NCBI RefSeq assembly: GCF_029674545.1
Contig: NZ_CP121354.1
Coordinates: forward strand, 3,481,001-3,545,000
Length of the DNA stretch: 64,000 bases
Reading direction: 5' to 3'
DNA from: Mesorhizobium sp. WSM4904
GTDB lineage: Bacteria > Pseudomonadota > Alphaproteobacteria > Rhizobiales > Rhizobiaceae
The translations under genes were made by a program, and so were the position numbers. The notes under the pieces are model-generated. The model saw only the letters and a program-made list of their open reading frames with translations. It was not told where the DNA came from and searched no databases. Below are positions 8,824 through 16,705 of the stretch, one piece after another; position 1 is the first letter of the stretch; each line of letters opens with the position of its first letter.

Positions 8824-8850
8824 CGTAAACGTTTACGGGAAAACGTTTAC
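8824..8850. promoter_or_regulatory. Double LacI-family operator
   Basis: A perfect 14-bp palindrome, CGTAAACGTTTACG (8824-8837), is followed by a second AAACGTTT core (8841-8848, extended by TAC). The cores are 14 bp apart centre to centre. They lie between the divergent lacI and Gfo/Idh genes. The AAACGTTT core with central CG is the hallmark of LacI/GalR-family sites. Expected to control the cassette and perhaps lacI itself. Confidence 0.8.
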
Positions 8851-8908
8851 GGTACGCCGTGGATGCCGTGACGGTCGGCCTGGAGGGGCCGAACGGGAGG
8901 AGTGCTGG

Positions 8909-9940
8909 ATGATGAAGGTCGTCCTGGTCGGGTGCGGAGCCATGAGCAGGCACTGGCTCGATGCCGCAAGGCAGATCGACGGGCTTGCCGTCGTCGGTCT
9001 CGTCGATCTCGATGCCGAGCGGGCGAAGGCGAGGGCGCGCGAATACGGGCTTGCCGCAGCCGTCATCGGCACCAGCGTCGACGCCGTTCTCGACCAGACG
9101 AAGCCCCACGCCGTGTTCGACGTCGTGGTTCCCGCGGCCCGGCGCGAAGTGGCCTTCTCCGCTTTCGCCCATCATTGCCATCTGCTCACCGAAAAGCCGC
9201 TCGCCGACAGTCCGCAAAATGCCCGCGCCATCATCGAGGCTGCCCGTCGCGCCGGACGCGTCCACGCCGTCGTCCAGAACCGCCGCTATGTCGCCAATGT
9301 CAGGCGGATCCGGCGGTTTCTGGACTCCGGCGCCATCGGCAAGCCGACCAGCATCCATGCCGACTTCTTCGTCGCGCCGCATTTCGGCGGCTTTCGCGAG
9401 GAGATGGCCCATGTGCTGCTGCTCGACATGGCGATCCACACTTTCGATGCCGCGCGCTACATGGTCGCCGGCGAGCCTGCCGGCGTCTACTGCCAGGAAT
9501 GGGAGCCGGCCAATTCCTGGTACCGGCAGGGATCGTCCGCCAGCGCCGTCTTCGACTTTGGCGGCGGCAAGGTCTTCACCTACGCCGGCTCGTGGTGCGC
9601 CGACGGCTTTCGCACCAGCTGGGAGGGCAGCTGGCGCATCGTCGCTGAGCGCGGCAGCCTGTTGTGGGACGGCCATGAGGAGCTGAGGGCGGAGGTGGTT
9701 GCGCCCGGCCGCGACGGTATCATCGACAAGACCCAGCTGATCGAGGTGCCGGCGCTCGACCCCGCCGATCAGGTGGGCGGCCATCTCGGCATCATCAAGG
9801 ATTTCATGCACGCGGTCGAAACCGGGACCGAGCCCGAAACGCGCGGCGCCGACAACATCAAGAGCCTGGCCATGGTCTTCGGCGCCATCGAAAGCGCGGA
9901 GACCGGACGGCGCGTGGCGATCGCGACCCAGGAAGGATGA
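8909..9940 (+). CDS. Gfo/Idh/MocA family oxidoreductase
   Basis: 343 residues. An N-terminal Rossmann fold (KVVLVGCGAMSRHWLDAA; second strand ending VGLVDLD) is followed by the family's EKP motif (HLLTEKPLAD) and an AIHTFDAARYMV stretch in the catalytic domain. Members oxidise or reduce sugars and polyols with NAD(P). First gene of the LacI-controlled cassette; its stop overlaps the next start by four bases (ATGA), so the two are translationally coupled. ATG at 8909 follows GGGAGG at 8895-8900; the upstream open frame crosses the operators and is not coding. Confidence 0.9.
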   Translation: MMKVVLVGCGAMSRHWLDAARQIDGLAVVGLVDLDAERAKARAREYGLAAAVIGTSVDAVLDQTKPHAVFDVVVPAARREVAFSAFAHHCHLLTEKPLADSPQNARAIIEAARRAGRVHAVVQNRRYVANVRRIRRFLDSGAIGKPTSIHADFFVAPHFGGFREEMAHVLLLDMAIHTFDAARYMVAGEPAGVYCQEWEPANSWYRQGSSASAVFDFGGGKVFTYAGSWCADGFRTSWEGSWRIVAERGSLLWDGHEELRAEVVAPGRDGIIDKTQLIEVPALDPADQVGGHLGIIKDFMHAVETGTEPETRGADNIKSLAMVFGAIESAETGRRVAIATQEG

Positions 9941-10848
9941 TGATGCCAAACCCGCTTCTCGACATCAGGATCGGCACCATGGTGCGGGCCAATCTCGACG
10001 ATCCGGCCGCCTATGTCAGACAGATCCTGCCGCTTGGCTTCGAAAGCATACAGCCCTTCTTCTGGCAGACGCTGGGCGGCAAGGACCTGCCGCGGTTGGC
10101 CGGCGAGATCCGTGAGGCGATCGGCGATGCCGACGTGACCGTGTCCTCGATCGGGGTGTTCGGCAATCCGCTGGAGAATGGCGATACCGATCGCGGCGTG
10201 CTCGCGGCCTGGGAGACGGTGATCGACAATGCGCATCTGTTCGGCGCTTCCACGGTCAGCGGCTTCACCGGCCGCATCCGCGGCAAACCGCTGACCGACA
10301 GCCTGCCGCGCTTCCGCGAGGTGTGGGGGCGATTGGCGAAGCGCGCCGCCGACAAGGGTGTACGCATCGCCTTCGAGAATTGCGCCATGGACGGCAACTG
10401 GGCGAGCGGCGACTGGAACATCGCCCACAATCCCGACGCCTGGGAGCTGATGTTCAACGAATTGCCCAACGACAATCTCGGCCTCGAATGGGAGCCGTGC
10501 CATCAGCTCGTCTATCTGATCGACCCGATCCCGCAGATCCGCAAATGGGCGCCGCGCATCTTCCATGTCCACGGCAAGGACGCGACGGTGCGCTGGGACG
10601 TGATCCGCGAGCATGGCGTGTTCGGCCGCCTGCCATTCGTGCAGATGCGCACGCCGGGCTTCGGCGATAGCGACTGGACGCGGGTGATCAGCGAATTGCG
10701 GCTCGCCGGCTATCGCGGTGCGATCGACATCGAAGGCTGGCACGATCCGGTCTATCGCGGCGACCTCGAGATCACCGGTCAGGTGCGGGCGCTCGACCAT
10801 CTCAAGCAATGCCGGGGAGGCAGGACTTATCTGCAGAACCCGGCGTGA
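9937..10848 (+). CDS. Sugar phosphate isomerase/epimerase (AP endonuclease 2 fold)
   Basis: 303 residues of the xylose-isomerase-like TIM-barrel family. Metal-binding type residues are visible in IAFENCAMDG, LGLEWEPCHQL, FHVHGKDA and GAIDIEGWHDP. Likely acts on the product of the adjacent oxidoreductase in catabolism of the imported sugar or polyol; the substrate cannot be named. It overlaps the upstream gene by four bases and precedes the ABC transporter genes. Confidence 0.87.
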   Translation: MMMPNPLLDIRIGTMVRANLDDPAAYVRQILPLGFESIQPFFWQTLGGKDLPRLAGEIREAIGDADVTVSSIGVFGNPLENGDTDRGVLAAWETVIDNAHLFGASTVSGFTGRIRGKPLTDSLPRFREVWGRLAKRAADKGVRIAFENCAMDGNWASGDWNIAHNPDAWELMFNELPNDNLGLEWEPCHQLVYLIDPIPQIRKWAPRIFHVHGKDATVRWDVIREHGVFGRLPFVQMRTPGFGDSDWTRVISELRLAGYRGAIDIEGWHDPVYRGDLEITGQVRALDHLKQCRGGRTYLQNPA

Positions 10849-10945
10849 GAACGGCCGGCTGGAGGAGCCGGCCCGAACGCTCGCGGCCAAGCGCCGAAAC
10901 AAGGTCAAAACCCTCGATGTGCGAGGACAAAAGGGAGGAACGTGC

Positions 10946-11959
10946 ATGAGCATCGCGATGAGAACGACACTTTTGCGCACGACCGTGGTGGCGGCCGCCA
11001 CGGCGCTGGCCGCCGTCATCTCCACCTTGCCGGCGCAGGCGCTCGACGCCCAATGGTGCAAGGACGTCCATATCCGCTTCTTCGTCGGCGGCGCCGAGGG
11101 CGATGCCTTCGGCACCATCGTCTATAACGGCGCCAGGCAGGCGGCGGCTGATCTCGGACCGAAGGTCGACTACATCTTCTCCCAGTGGGACGTCGAGAAG
11201 ATGGTGCAGCAACTGCGCGAGGCGGTGGCGGTCAAGCCGAACGGCATCGCCATGATGGGCCATCCGGGCGATGCCGCGATCATGCCGCTGGCCGAGCAGG
11301 CGCATAAGGACGGCATCAAGATGATGTACCAGAACGTGCCGGTGCCGAAGGTGGTGGCGGCGTTCGGCGGCGGTTATGTCGGCGCGCAGCAGGAGCAGCA
11401 GGGCCGCGCGCTCGGCGCCGAGGCCTTCAAGCTCGGCAAGCTCAAGGCCGGCGACAAGGCGATCATGATCGGCCCGTTCGAGAACGAGAACCGCGGCGCG
11501 CGCGAGCGCGGCACGGTCGCGGCGCTGAAGGAAGCGGGTGTCGAAGTGATCCAGCTCTCCTCGCCGCCGAGCGGCGAATGGGCGTCCGATCCCAATCTCG
11601 CCATTCCGGTGATCACGGCGGCGCTGCTCAACCACCCCGACGTCAAGGCGGTCGGCTATCCCGGCGGCCAGATGCTCGGCAATGTCGCCACCTATATGCA
11701 GGCGGCCGGACGCAAGCCGGGCGATATCTTCAATTTCGGCTTCGACACCAGCCCGCAGATCGTCGAGGGCTTCAAGGGCGGCTGGGTGCAGCTCACGGCC
11801 GACCAGCAGCCGTTCCTGCAGGGCTATCTGCCGATCCTGAGCCTCTGCCAGCAAGTGGTGCTCGGCCTTGCACCCATGAATGTCGACACCGGCGCCGGCT
11901 TCGTCACGCCGCAGAACTACGAGATCGTCTCCGAGCTTGCCAAGCAGGCGCTGCGTTGA
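10946..11959 (+). CDS. Sugar ABC transporter substrate-binding protein
   Basis: 337 residues with a signal peptide (about 1-30, ending PAQA) and a type I periplasmic-binding fold (Peripla_BP_4): ARQAAADLGPKVDY, AVAVKPNGIAMMGHPGDAA, and a hinge near VKAVGYPGGQM. It delivers the sugar to the permease/ATPase pair downstream. The ATG at 10946 follows a GGGAGGAA site. A strong stem-loop after the gene probably protects its mRNA end, as is common for abundant binding proteins. Confidence 0.9.
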   Translation: MSIAMRTTLLRTTVVAAATALAAVISTLPAQALDAQWCKDVHIRFFVGGAEGDAFGTIVYNGARQAAADLGPKVDYIFSQWDVEKMVQQLREAVAVKPNGIAMMGHPGDAAIMPLAEQAHKDGIKMMYQNVPVPKVVAAFGGGYVGAQQEQQGRALGAEAFKLGKLKAGDKAIMIGPFENENRGARERGTVAALKEAGVEVIQLSSPPSGEWASDPNLAIPVITAALLNHPDVKAVGYPGGQMLGNVATYMQAAGRKPGDIFNFGFDTSPQIVEGFKGGWVQLTADQQPFLQGYLPILSLCQQVVLGLAPMNVDTGAGFVTPQNYEIVSELAKQALR

Positions 11960-11969
11960 CCTCCCAGGC

Positions 11970-11996
11970 GGTCGGCCGGGATCAACCCGGCCGACC
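11970..11996. repeat. Stabilising stem-loop between binding-protein and ATPase genes
   Basis: Perfect 11-bp stem, GGTCGGCCGGG at 11970-11980 and its complement at 11986-11996, loop ATCAA, without a following T-tract. The position after a binding-protein gene inside an operon suggests partial termination or 3'-end protection rather than full termination. Confidence 0.7.
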
Positions 11997-12045
11997 GGAC
12001 CGCCGGCGAAAAGGCCGGCAGACGGACAATTCAAGCGAGGATCGC

Positions 12046-12834
12046 ATGGGCGAACGCATCATCGAACTGCGCGACATCAAGAAATCCTATGGCCAGGTCT
12101 ATGCGCTGGGCGGCGTCAACCTTAGCGTCGACCGCGGCGAAGTGGTCGGCCTGATCGGCGACAATGGTGCCGGCAAGTCGACGCTGATCAAGATCCTGTC
12201 CGGTGTGGTCAAGCCGACCAGCGGCGAGATCCTCGTGCGCGGCAAGCCTGTGACCGGATGGAGCGCCGCCCGCTCGCGCGACGCCGGCATCGAGACGGTG
12301 TTCCAGGACCGGGCTTTGGCCGTGCAGCAGACGATCGTGCGCAACATCTTCATGGGCCGGGAGCTGACGGGCTTTCTCGGCTGGCTGAAGGTCAACAAGG
12401 AGATCGAGGAAGCGAGCCGGCTGATGCGCGAGATCGGCTTCACCTCGAAAGTGTTCACGCCGCAGTCGATCGTCGGCCAGCTTTCGGGCGGCGAGCGCCA
12501 GGGCGTGGCGATCGCGCGCGCCATCTACAAGCAGGCGGAGCTGATCATCCTCGACGAGCCGACGACGGCGCTGTCGCTGACCGAGACCGCCAAGGTCTTC
12601 CATTTCGTGCGCCAGGTGCGGGCGAGCGGTCGCTCGATCCTGTTCATCGGTCACAACATCCACCACGTCTTCGACATCGCCGACCGCTTCGTCGTGCTCG
12701 ACCGCGGCAAGGTGGCGCTCACAGCCGACCGCAGCGAGGTGAAGTCGGCCGAGGACCTGATCAACTTCATGGAAGACGTGGCGCATCCCGACGGCTTGCC
12801 GGGGTTGCACGAGGATGCGGAGCAGAGAGCGTGA
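12046..12834 (+). CDS. Sugar ABC transporter ATP-binding protein
   Basis: 262 residues, a single ABC domain: Walker A GDNGAGKST (38-46), Q-loop region ETVFQDRALAV, signature LSGGERQG, Walker B LIILDEP, and the H-loop. The single-domain length matches the FrcA type of carbohydrate importers, not the double-domain RbsA/MglA type. Its TGA shares one base with the ATG of the permease gene (TGATG), giving tight coupling. Confidence 0.92.
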   Translation: MGERIIELRDIKKSYGQVYALGGVNLSVDRGEVVGLIGDNGAGKSTLIKILSGVVKPTSGEILVRGKPVTGWSAARSRDAGIETVFQDRALAVQQTIVRNIFMGRELTGFLGWLKVNKEIEEASRLMREIGFTSKVFTPQSIVGQLSGGERQGVAIARAIYKQAELIILDEPTTALSLTETAKVFHFVRQVRASGRSILFIGHNIHHVFDIADRFVVLDRGKVALTADRSEVKSAEDLINFMEDVAHPDGLPGLHEDAEQRA

Positions 12835-13880
12835 TGAGCAAGGCCATGGAACCCGATCTGCAAACTCCTCTCGGGAGAACAAGCGGCCAGGCAGCTAAGG
12901 AATGGAGCCATCCGTCCAATCACTGGCTGCGCGGTTTCGTCCTCGACAATCGCGCATCTCTGGGCACGCTTGCCGTGTTCATCGTCATGATGGCGGTGTT
13001 CATCATCGCCAACCCGACCGTCTTCACGACCTGGTATCTCTACAGCTCGGTGCTGACGACGCTGCCCGTTGCGCTGTTCGTGGTCGTGCCTCTGGTCTTC
13101 GTCGTAACCTGCGGCGAGATCGACCTGTCGTTCCCGGCGACCATGGGCTTCGCCTCCTGGGTCTTCGCGCTGGTGGTGCAGGCCGGCTACGATCCGTTCC
13201 TCGGCATCGTGGCGGCGCTCGTCACCGGCACGCTGCTCGGCTTCCTGGTCGGCTCGCTGGTGGTCTATGGCGGTCTGTCGTCGCTGATAGCGACGCTCGG
13301 CATGAATTTCCTGCTGCGCGGGCTGATCCAGATCATCAACGAAGGCAAGTCGACGGCGCTGACCAGCCTTGCTGACAGCTCAGCCTACACGATCTTCTCC
13401 AGCCAGATCTGGGGCATTCCGGTGCAGATCTTCTGGGCGATCGCCTTCGTCGTCTTTTCGGCGCTGCTCTACAACCGCCATCGCTTCGGCGCGCAGGTGA
13501 AGGTGGTCGGCGACAATCCGGACAGCGCCAAGCAGATGGGCATCGACGTCAAGCGTGTGCGGGTGAAAGTGTTCGTCTTCGTCGGCATCGGCGCCGCGAT
13601 CGCCGGCACCTTCTCGGTGATGATCAACTTCACCTGGTGGCCGACGGCGGGCGACGGCTATCTTCTGCCGGTGCTGGCATCGGTGTTCGTCGGCGGCACG
13701 CCGACCTGGGGCGGCATCGGCACGGTGGTCGGCGGCGCGATCGGCGCGGTCACGGTTTCCTTCATTCAGACCGGCGTGGTGGCGGCCGGCTTGAGCGGCT
13801 TCTACGTGCAGTTCTTCAACGGGCTGATCATCATCCTGTCGCTGCTCGGTCATAAGTGGAACCAGGCACGGTATCGGTGA
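12834..13880 (+). CDS. Sugar ABC transporter permease
   Basis: 348 residues with about eight to ten membrane helices and the BPD_transp_2 core: VTCGEIDLSFPATMGFASW, the EAA-like GDNPDSAKQMGIDVKRVR loop, and FVGGTPTWGGIGTVVGGAIG. It forms the channel for the upstream binding protein and ATPase. The overlapping start (ATG at 12834) is preferred. The gene ends only nine bases from the convergent uvrD stop codon, so the operon end is compact. Confidence 0.92.
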   Translation: MSKAMEPDLQTPLGRTSGQAAKEWSHPSNHWLRGFVLDNRASLGTLAVFIVMMAVFIIANPTVFTTWYLYSSVLTTLPVALFVVVPLVFVVTCGEIDLSFPATMGFASWVFALVVQAGYDPFLGIVAALVTGTLLGFLVGSLVVYGGLSSLIATLGMNFLLRGLIQIINEGKSTALTSLADSSAYTIFSSQIWGIPVQIFWAIAFVVFSALLYNRHRFGAQVKVVGDNPDSAKQMGIDVKRVRVKVFVFVGIGAAIAGTFSVMINFTWWPTAGDGYLLPVLASVFVGGTPTWGGIGTVVGGAIGAVTVSFIQTGVVAAGLSGFYVQFFNGLIIILSLLGHKWNQARYR

Positions 13881-13889
13881 AGGGGTTGC

Positions 13890-16526
13890 TCAAACTCCTG
13901 TGACAAACCCGTCGAGCACGCGTTTCTGGCCGGCCTTGTCGAAGTCGATGGTGAGCTTGTTGCCGTCGATCGCGGCGATGTTGCCGTTGCCGAATTTCTG
14001 GTGGAACACGCGGTCGCCGACGCTGAAGGCGGAAGGCGTGTCGGCGACGGATTTCGCAACCAGCTCGCCCTCGATGGTGCGGCCCTTCACCGAGGTGCGG
14101 CCGGCGCCGTAACCGCTATCGGTCTCGCCATAGCCGATGCGCTCGACCTGGTGGCCGGAGCGGGTGCCCCAGTTGCGGTCGGTCGCCTCGGTGCGGTTGG
14201 CCTGCGCGCGCTGCCAGCCGGGCGTCGCATAGGTATTGGAGAAGCTGCCCTGATCCTTGGCGCCGATATTGTCGAAGCGCGAGGCGCCATAGGGATTTTG
14301 CCGGCCGCCGCCGCGACCGGAGGCGAATGAGCCGCCGCCATAGGGATTGCCGTAGCCGCCGTAGGAGTTGCCGCCGTCGGCGACGTCGACATGGGTTTCC
14401 GGCAATTCGTCGAGGAAGCGCGACGGGATCGTCGATTGCCACAGCCCGTGGATCAGACGGTTGGAGACGAACCAGATATGCAGGTTCTTCTTGGCGCGCG
14501 TCAGGCCGACATAGGCAAGGCGGCGTTCCTCCTCCAGGCCCGACCGGCCGCCTTCGTCCAGCGCGCGCTGGTGGGGAAAGAGGCCTTCCTCCCAGCCGGG
14601 CAGGAAAACGGTCTCGAATTCGAGACCCTTGGCCGAGTGCAGCGTCATGATCGAGACCGCATCGAGCGACTCGCCTTGCTCGGCCTCCATGACCAGCGCG
14701 ACATGCTCGAGGAAGGAACGCAGCGATTCATACTCCTCCATGGAGCGGATCAGTTCCTTGAGGTTCTCCAGCCGCCCGGGCGCTTCCGCCGAACGGTCGT
14801 TCTTCCACATGTCGGTGTAGCCGCTTTCCTCCAGGATGGTCTCGGCGAGCTCGGTGTGGGGCGTGGTCTCCAGCGCCTTCTGCCAGCGCTCGAAATTGGC
14901 CGCGACCTCGCGAAGTGCTGCACGCGGCTTCGGCTTCAGCTCGTCGCTTTCGGCGAGCGTCGCCGCGGCCTCCAGCATCGGGGTGCGCATGGCGCGCGCC
15001 GTGTCGTGGATCTGGCGAATGGTCGCTTCGCCAAGGCCGCGCTTCGGCACGTTGACGATGCGCTCGAAAGCGAGGTCGTCGCCGCTGTTGGCGACGACGC
15101 GGAAGAAAGCCAGCGCATCGCGGATTTCCAGCCGCTCGTAGAAACGCGGGCCGCCGATGACGCGGTAGTTCAAGCCCAGCGTGATGAAGCGGTCTTCGAA
15201 GGAGCGCATCTGGAAGGAGGCGCGCACCAGGATCGCCATGTCGTTGAGGTTGTGCTTCTGCCGCTGATAGGCCTCGATCGCCTCGCCGATGGCTCTAGCC
15301 TCTTCCTCCGAGTCCCAGGCGGCATGGACATGCACCTTATCGTCCTCGGGATCGTCGCGGTCGGTGAACAGCGTCTTGCCGAAGCGGCCCTCATTGTGGG
15401 CGATGAGGTGCGAGGCGGCGCCCAGGATATGCGCGGTGGAACGGTAGTTGCGCTCCAGCCTGATGATGGTCGCGCCCGGAAAATCCTTGTCGAAGCGCAG
15501 GATGTTGTCGACCTCGGCGCCGCGCCAGCCATAGATCGACTGGTCGTCGTCGCCGACGCAGCAGATGTTTACTTTGTTTTCGCTCACGGCCGCGCGCTCG
15601 CTTCTCTCGCTGGCCTCCGCGGGGGCGGCCTGACCGGCCGACGCCCGGTCGGGCTTGCGGCCTTCGGCCGACGGCGAACGTCCGGCGTTTGGCCGCTGCG
15701 CCAACAAGCGCAGCCACATGTATTGCGCGGTGTTGGTGTCCTGGTACTCGTCGACCAGGATGTATTTGAACTTGCGGTGATAATCCTTCAGCACGTCCGG
15801 ATAGGCGCGGAAGATGCGGATCGGATGATAGAGCAGGTCGCCGAAATCGCAGGAATTCAGTGTCTGCAGCCGCTCCTGATAGGCCTTGTAGAGCTGGCGG
15901 CCCTTGCCGTTGCCGAAGCTGCGCGCATCGCCTTCCGGAATCTCGTCGGGACCGAGGCCCTTGTTCTTCCAATTGTCGATCATCTGGGCGAACTGCTTGG
16001 CCGGCCAGCGCTTGTCGTCCAGCCCCTCGGCCTGGATGAGCTGCTTGATCAGCCGCACCACGTCGTCGGTGTCGAGGATGGTGAAATCGGATTTCAGCCC
16101 GGCAAGCTCGGCATGGCGGCGCAAAAGCTTGACGCCGATGGAGTGGAAGGTGCCGAGCCAGGGCATGCCCTCGACATTCTCCTCGCCGATCAGGAAGCCG
16201 ATGCGCTGCTTCATCTCGCGCGCGGCCTTGTTGGTGAAGGTGACGGCGAGAATCTGCGACGGGAAGGCCCTGCCGGTGGCAAGGATGTGGGCGATGCGCG
16301 TGGTCAGGACCCGCGTCTTGCCGGTGCCAGCGCCGGCCAGCACCAGAACCGGCCCCTCCGTTGTTTCGACGGCTAGCCGCTGCTCGGGATTGAGGCCGTT
16401 GAGATAATCGGGCGCACGGCTCTGCGCGCTGCGCGCGGCCATGGCGCGCGCAGCAATGCCGGACGGGGCCGCGGGCCGCGCATTCGGTTCATCGAAAAAA
16501 GGCATGTCTTCGGAAAAGCCCGACAT
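13890..16526 (-). CDS. uvrD: UvrD/PcrA-type ATP-dependent DNA helicase
   Basis: 878 residues, superfamily 1A helicase: Q-motif LNPEQ (45-49), Walker A GAGTGKT (65-71), DEYQDTN (motif II), GDDDQSIYGWRGA (III), LERNYRS (IV), MTLHSAKGLEF (V), and VGLTRAKKNL (VI). The Gly/Tyr-rich stretch and C-terminal VFHQKFGNGNI module are typical. It acts in nucleotide excision and mismatch repair. Odd feature: about 39 extra residues (280-318, low complexity, ASERSER) between motifs II and III. The ATG at 16526 directly abuts an inverted repeat; an internal ATG at residue 8 (16505) is an alternative start. Confidence 0.93.
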   Translation of the reverse strand: MSGFSEDMPFFDEPNARPAAPSGIAARAMAARSAQSRAPDYLNGLNPEQRLAVETTEGPVLVLAGAGTGKTRVLTTRIAHILATGRAFPSQILAVTFTNKAAREMKQRIGFLIGEENVEGMPWLGTFHSIGVKLLRRHAELAGLKSDFTILDTDDVVRLIKQLIQAEGLDDKRWPAKQFAQMIDNWKNKGLGPDEIPEGDARSFGNGKGRQLYKAYQERLQTLNSCDFGDLLYHPIRIFRAYPDVLKDYHRKFKYILVDEYQDTNTAQYMWLRLLAQRPNAGRSPSAEGRKPDRASAGQAAPAEASERSERAAVSENKVNICCVGDDDQSIYGWRGAEVDNILRFDKDFPGATIIRLERNYRSTAHILGAASHLIAHNEGRFGKTLFTDRDDPEDDKVHVHAAWDSEEEARAIGEAIEAYQRQKHNLNDMAILVRASFQMRSFEDRFITLGLNYRVIGGPRFYERLEIRDALAFFRVVANSGDDLAFERIVNVPKRGLGEATIRQIHDTARAMRTPMLEAAATLAESDELKPKPRAALREVAANFERWQKALETTPHTELAETILEESGYTDMWKNDRSAEAPGRLENLKELIRSMEEYESLRSFLEHVALVMEAEQGESLDAVSIMTLHSAKGLEFETVFLPGWEEGLFPHQRALDEGGRSGLEEERRLAYVGLTRAKKNLHIWFVSNRLIHGLWQSTIPSRFLDELPETHVDVADGGNSYGGYGNPYGGGSFASGRGGGRQNPYGASRFDNIGAKDQGSFSNTYATPGWQRAQANRTEATDRNWGTRSGHQVERIGYGETDSGYGAGRTSVKGRTIEGELVAKSVADTPSAFSVGDRVFHQKFGNGNIAAIDGNKLTIDFDKAGQKRVLDGFVTGV

Positions 16527-16554
16527 CGCTCCCGAATGTAGTGATTCGGGAGCG
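16527..16554. repeat. Inverted repeat abutting the uvrD start
   Basis: Perfect 10-bp arms, CGCTCCCGAA at 16527-16536 and TTCGGGAGCG at 16545-16554, 8-nt loop. On the uvrD strand the 3' arm ends exactly at the ATG and contains GGGAG, so the ribosome binding site would be inside the stem. It could be an operator or an RNA hairpin limiting translation. It is also upstream of gcd. Confidence 0.75.
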
Positions 16555-16705
16555 AAAGACCAGAACTGTCTACGTTTTGTTCTATTTTCGCGTGCCGCCG
16601 ACCAACTTGACAGCCGGAGCGGGCAGGGGAAAGCTGCCGGCAGGGCAAGGGCGGCGTGCCGTCGCCTGGAAGGCGCGCAAGCGCAACAGTCGAAGGAGCA
16701 CCGTC

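Noticed and set aside
15573..15689. Frameshift in uvrD
   Set aside because: The reading frame continues intact through all helicase motifs; the extra DNA is exactly 39 codons.
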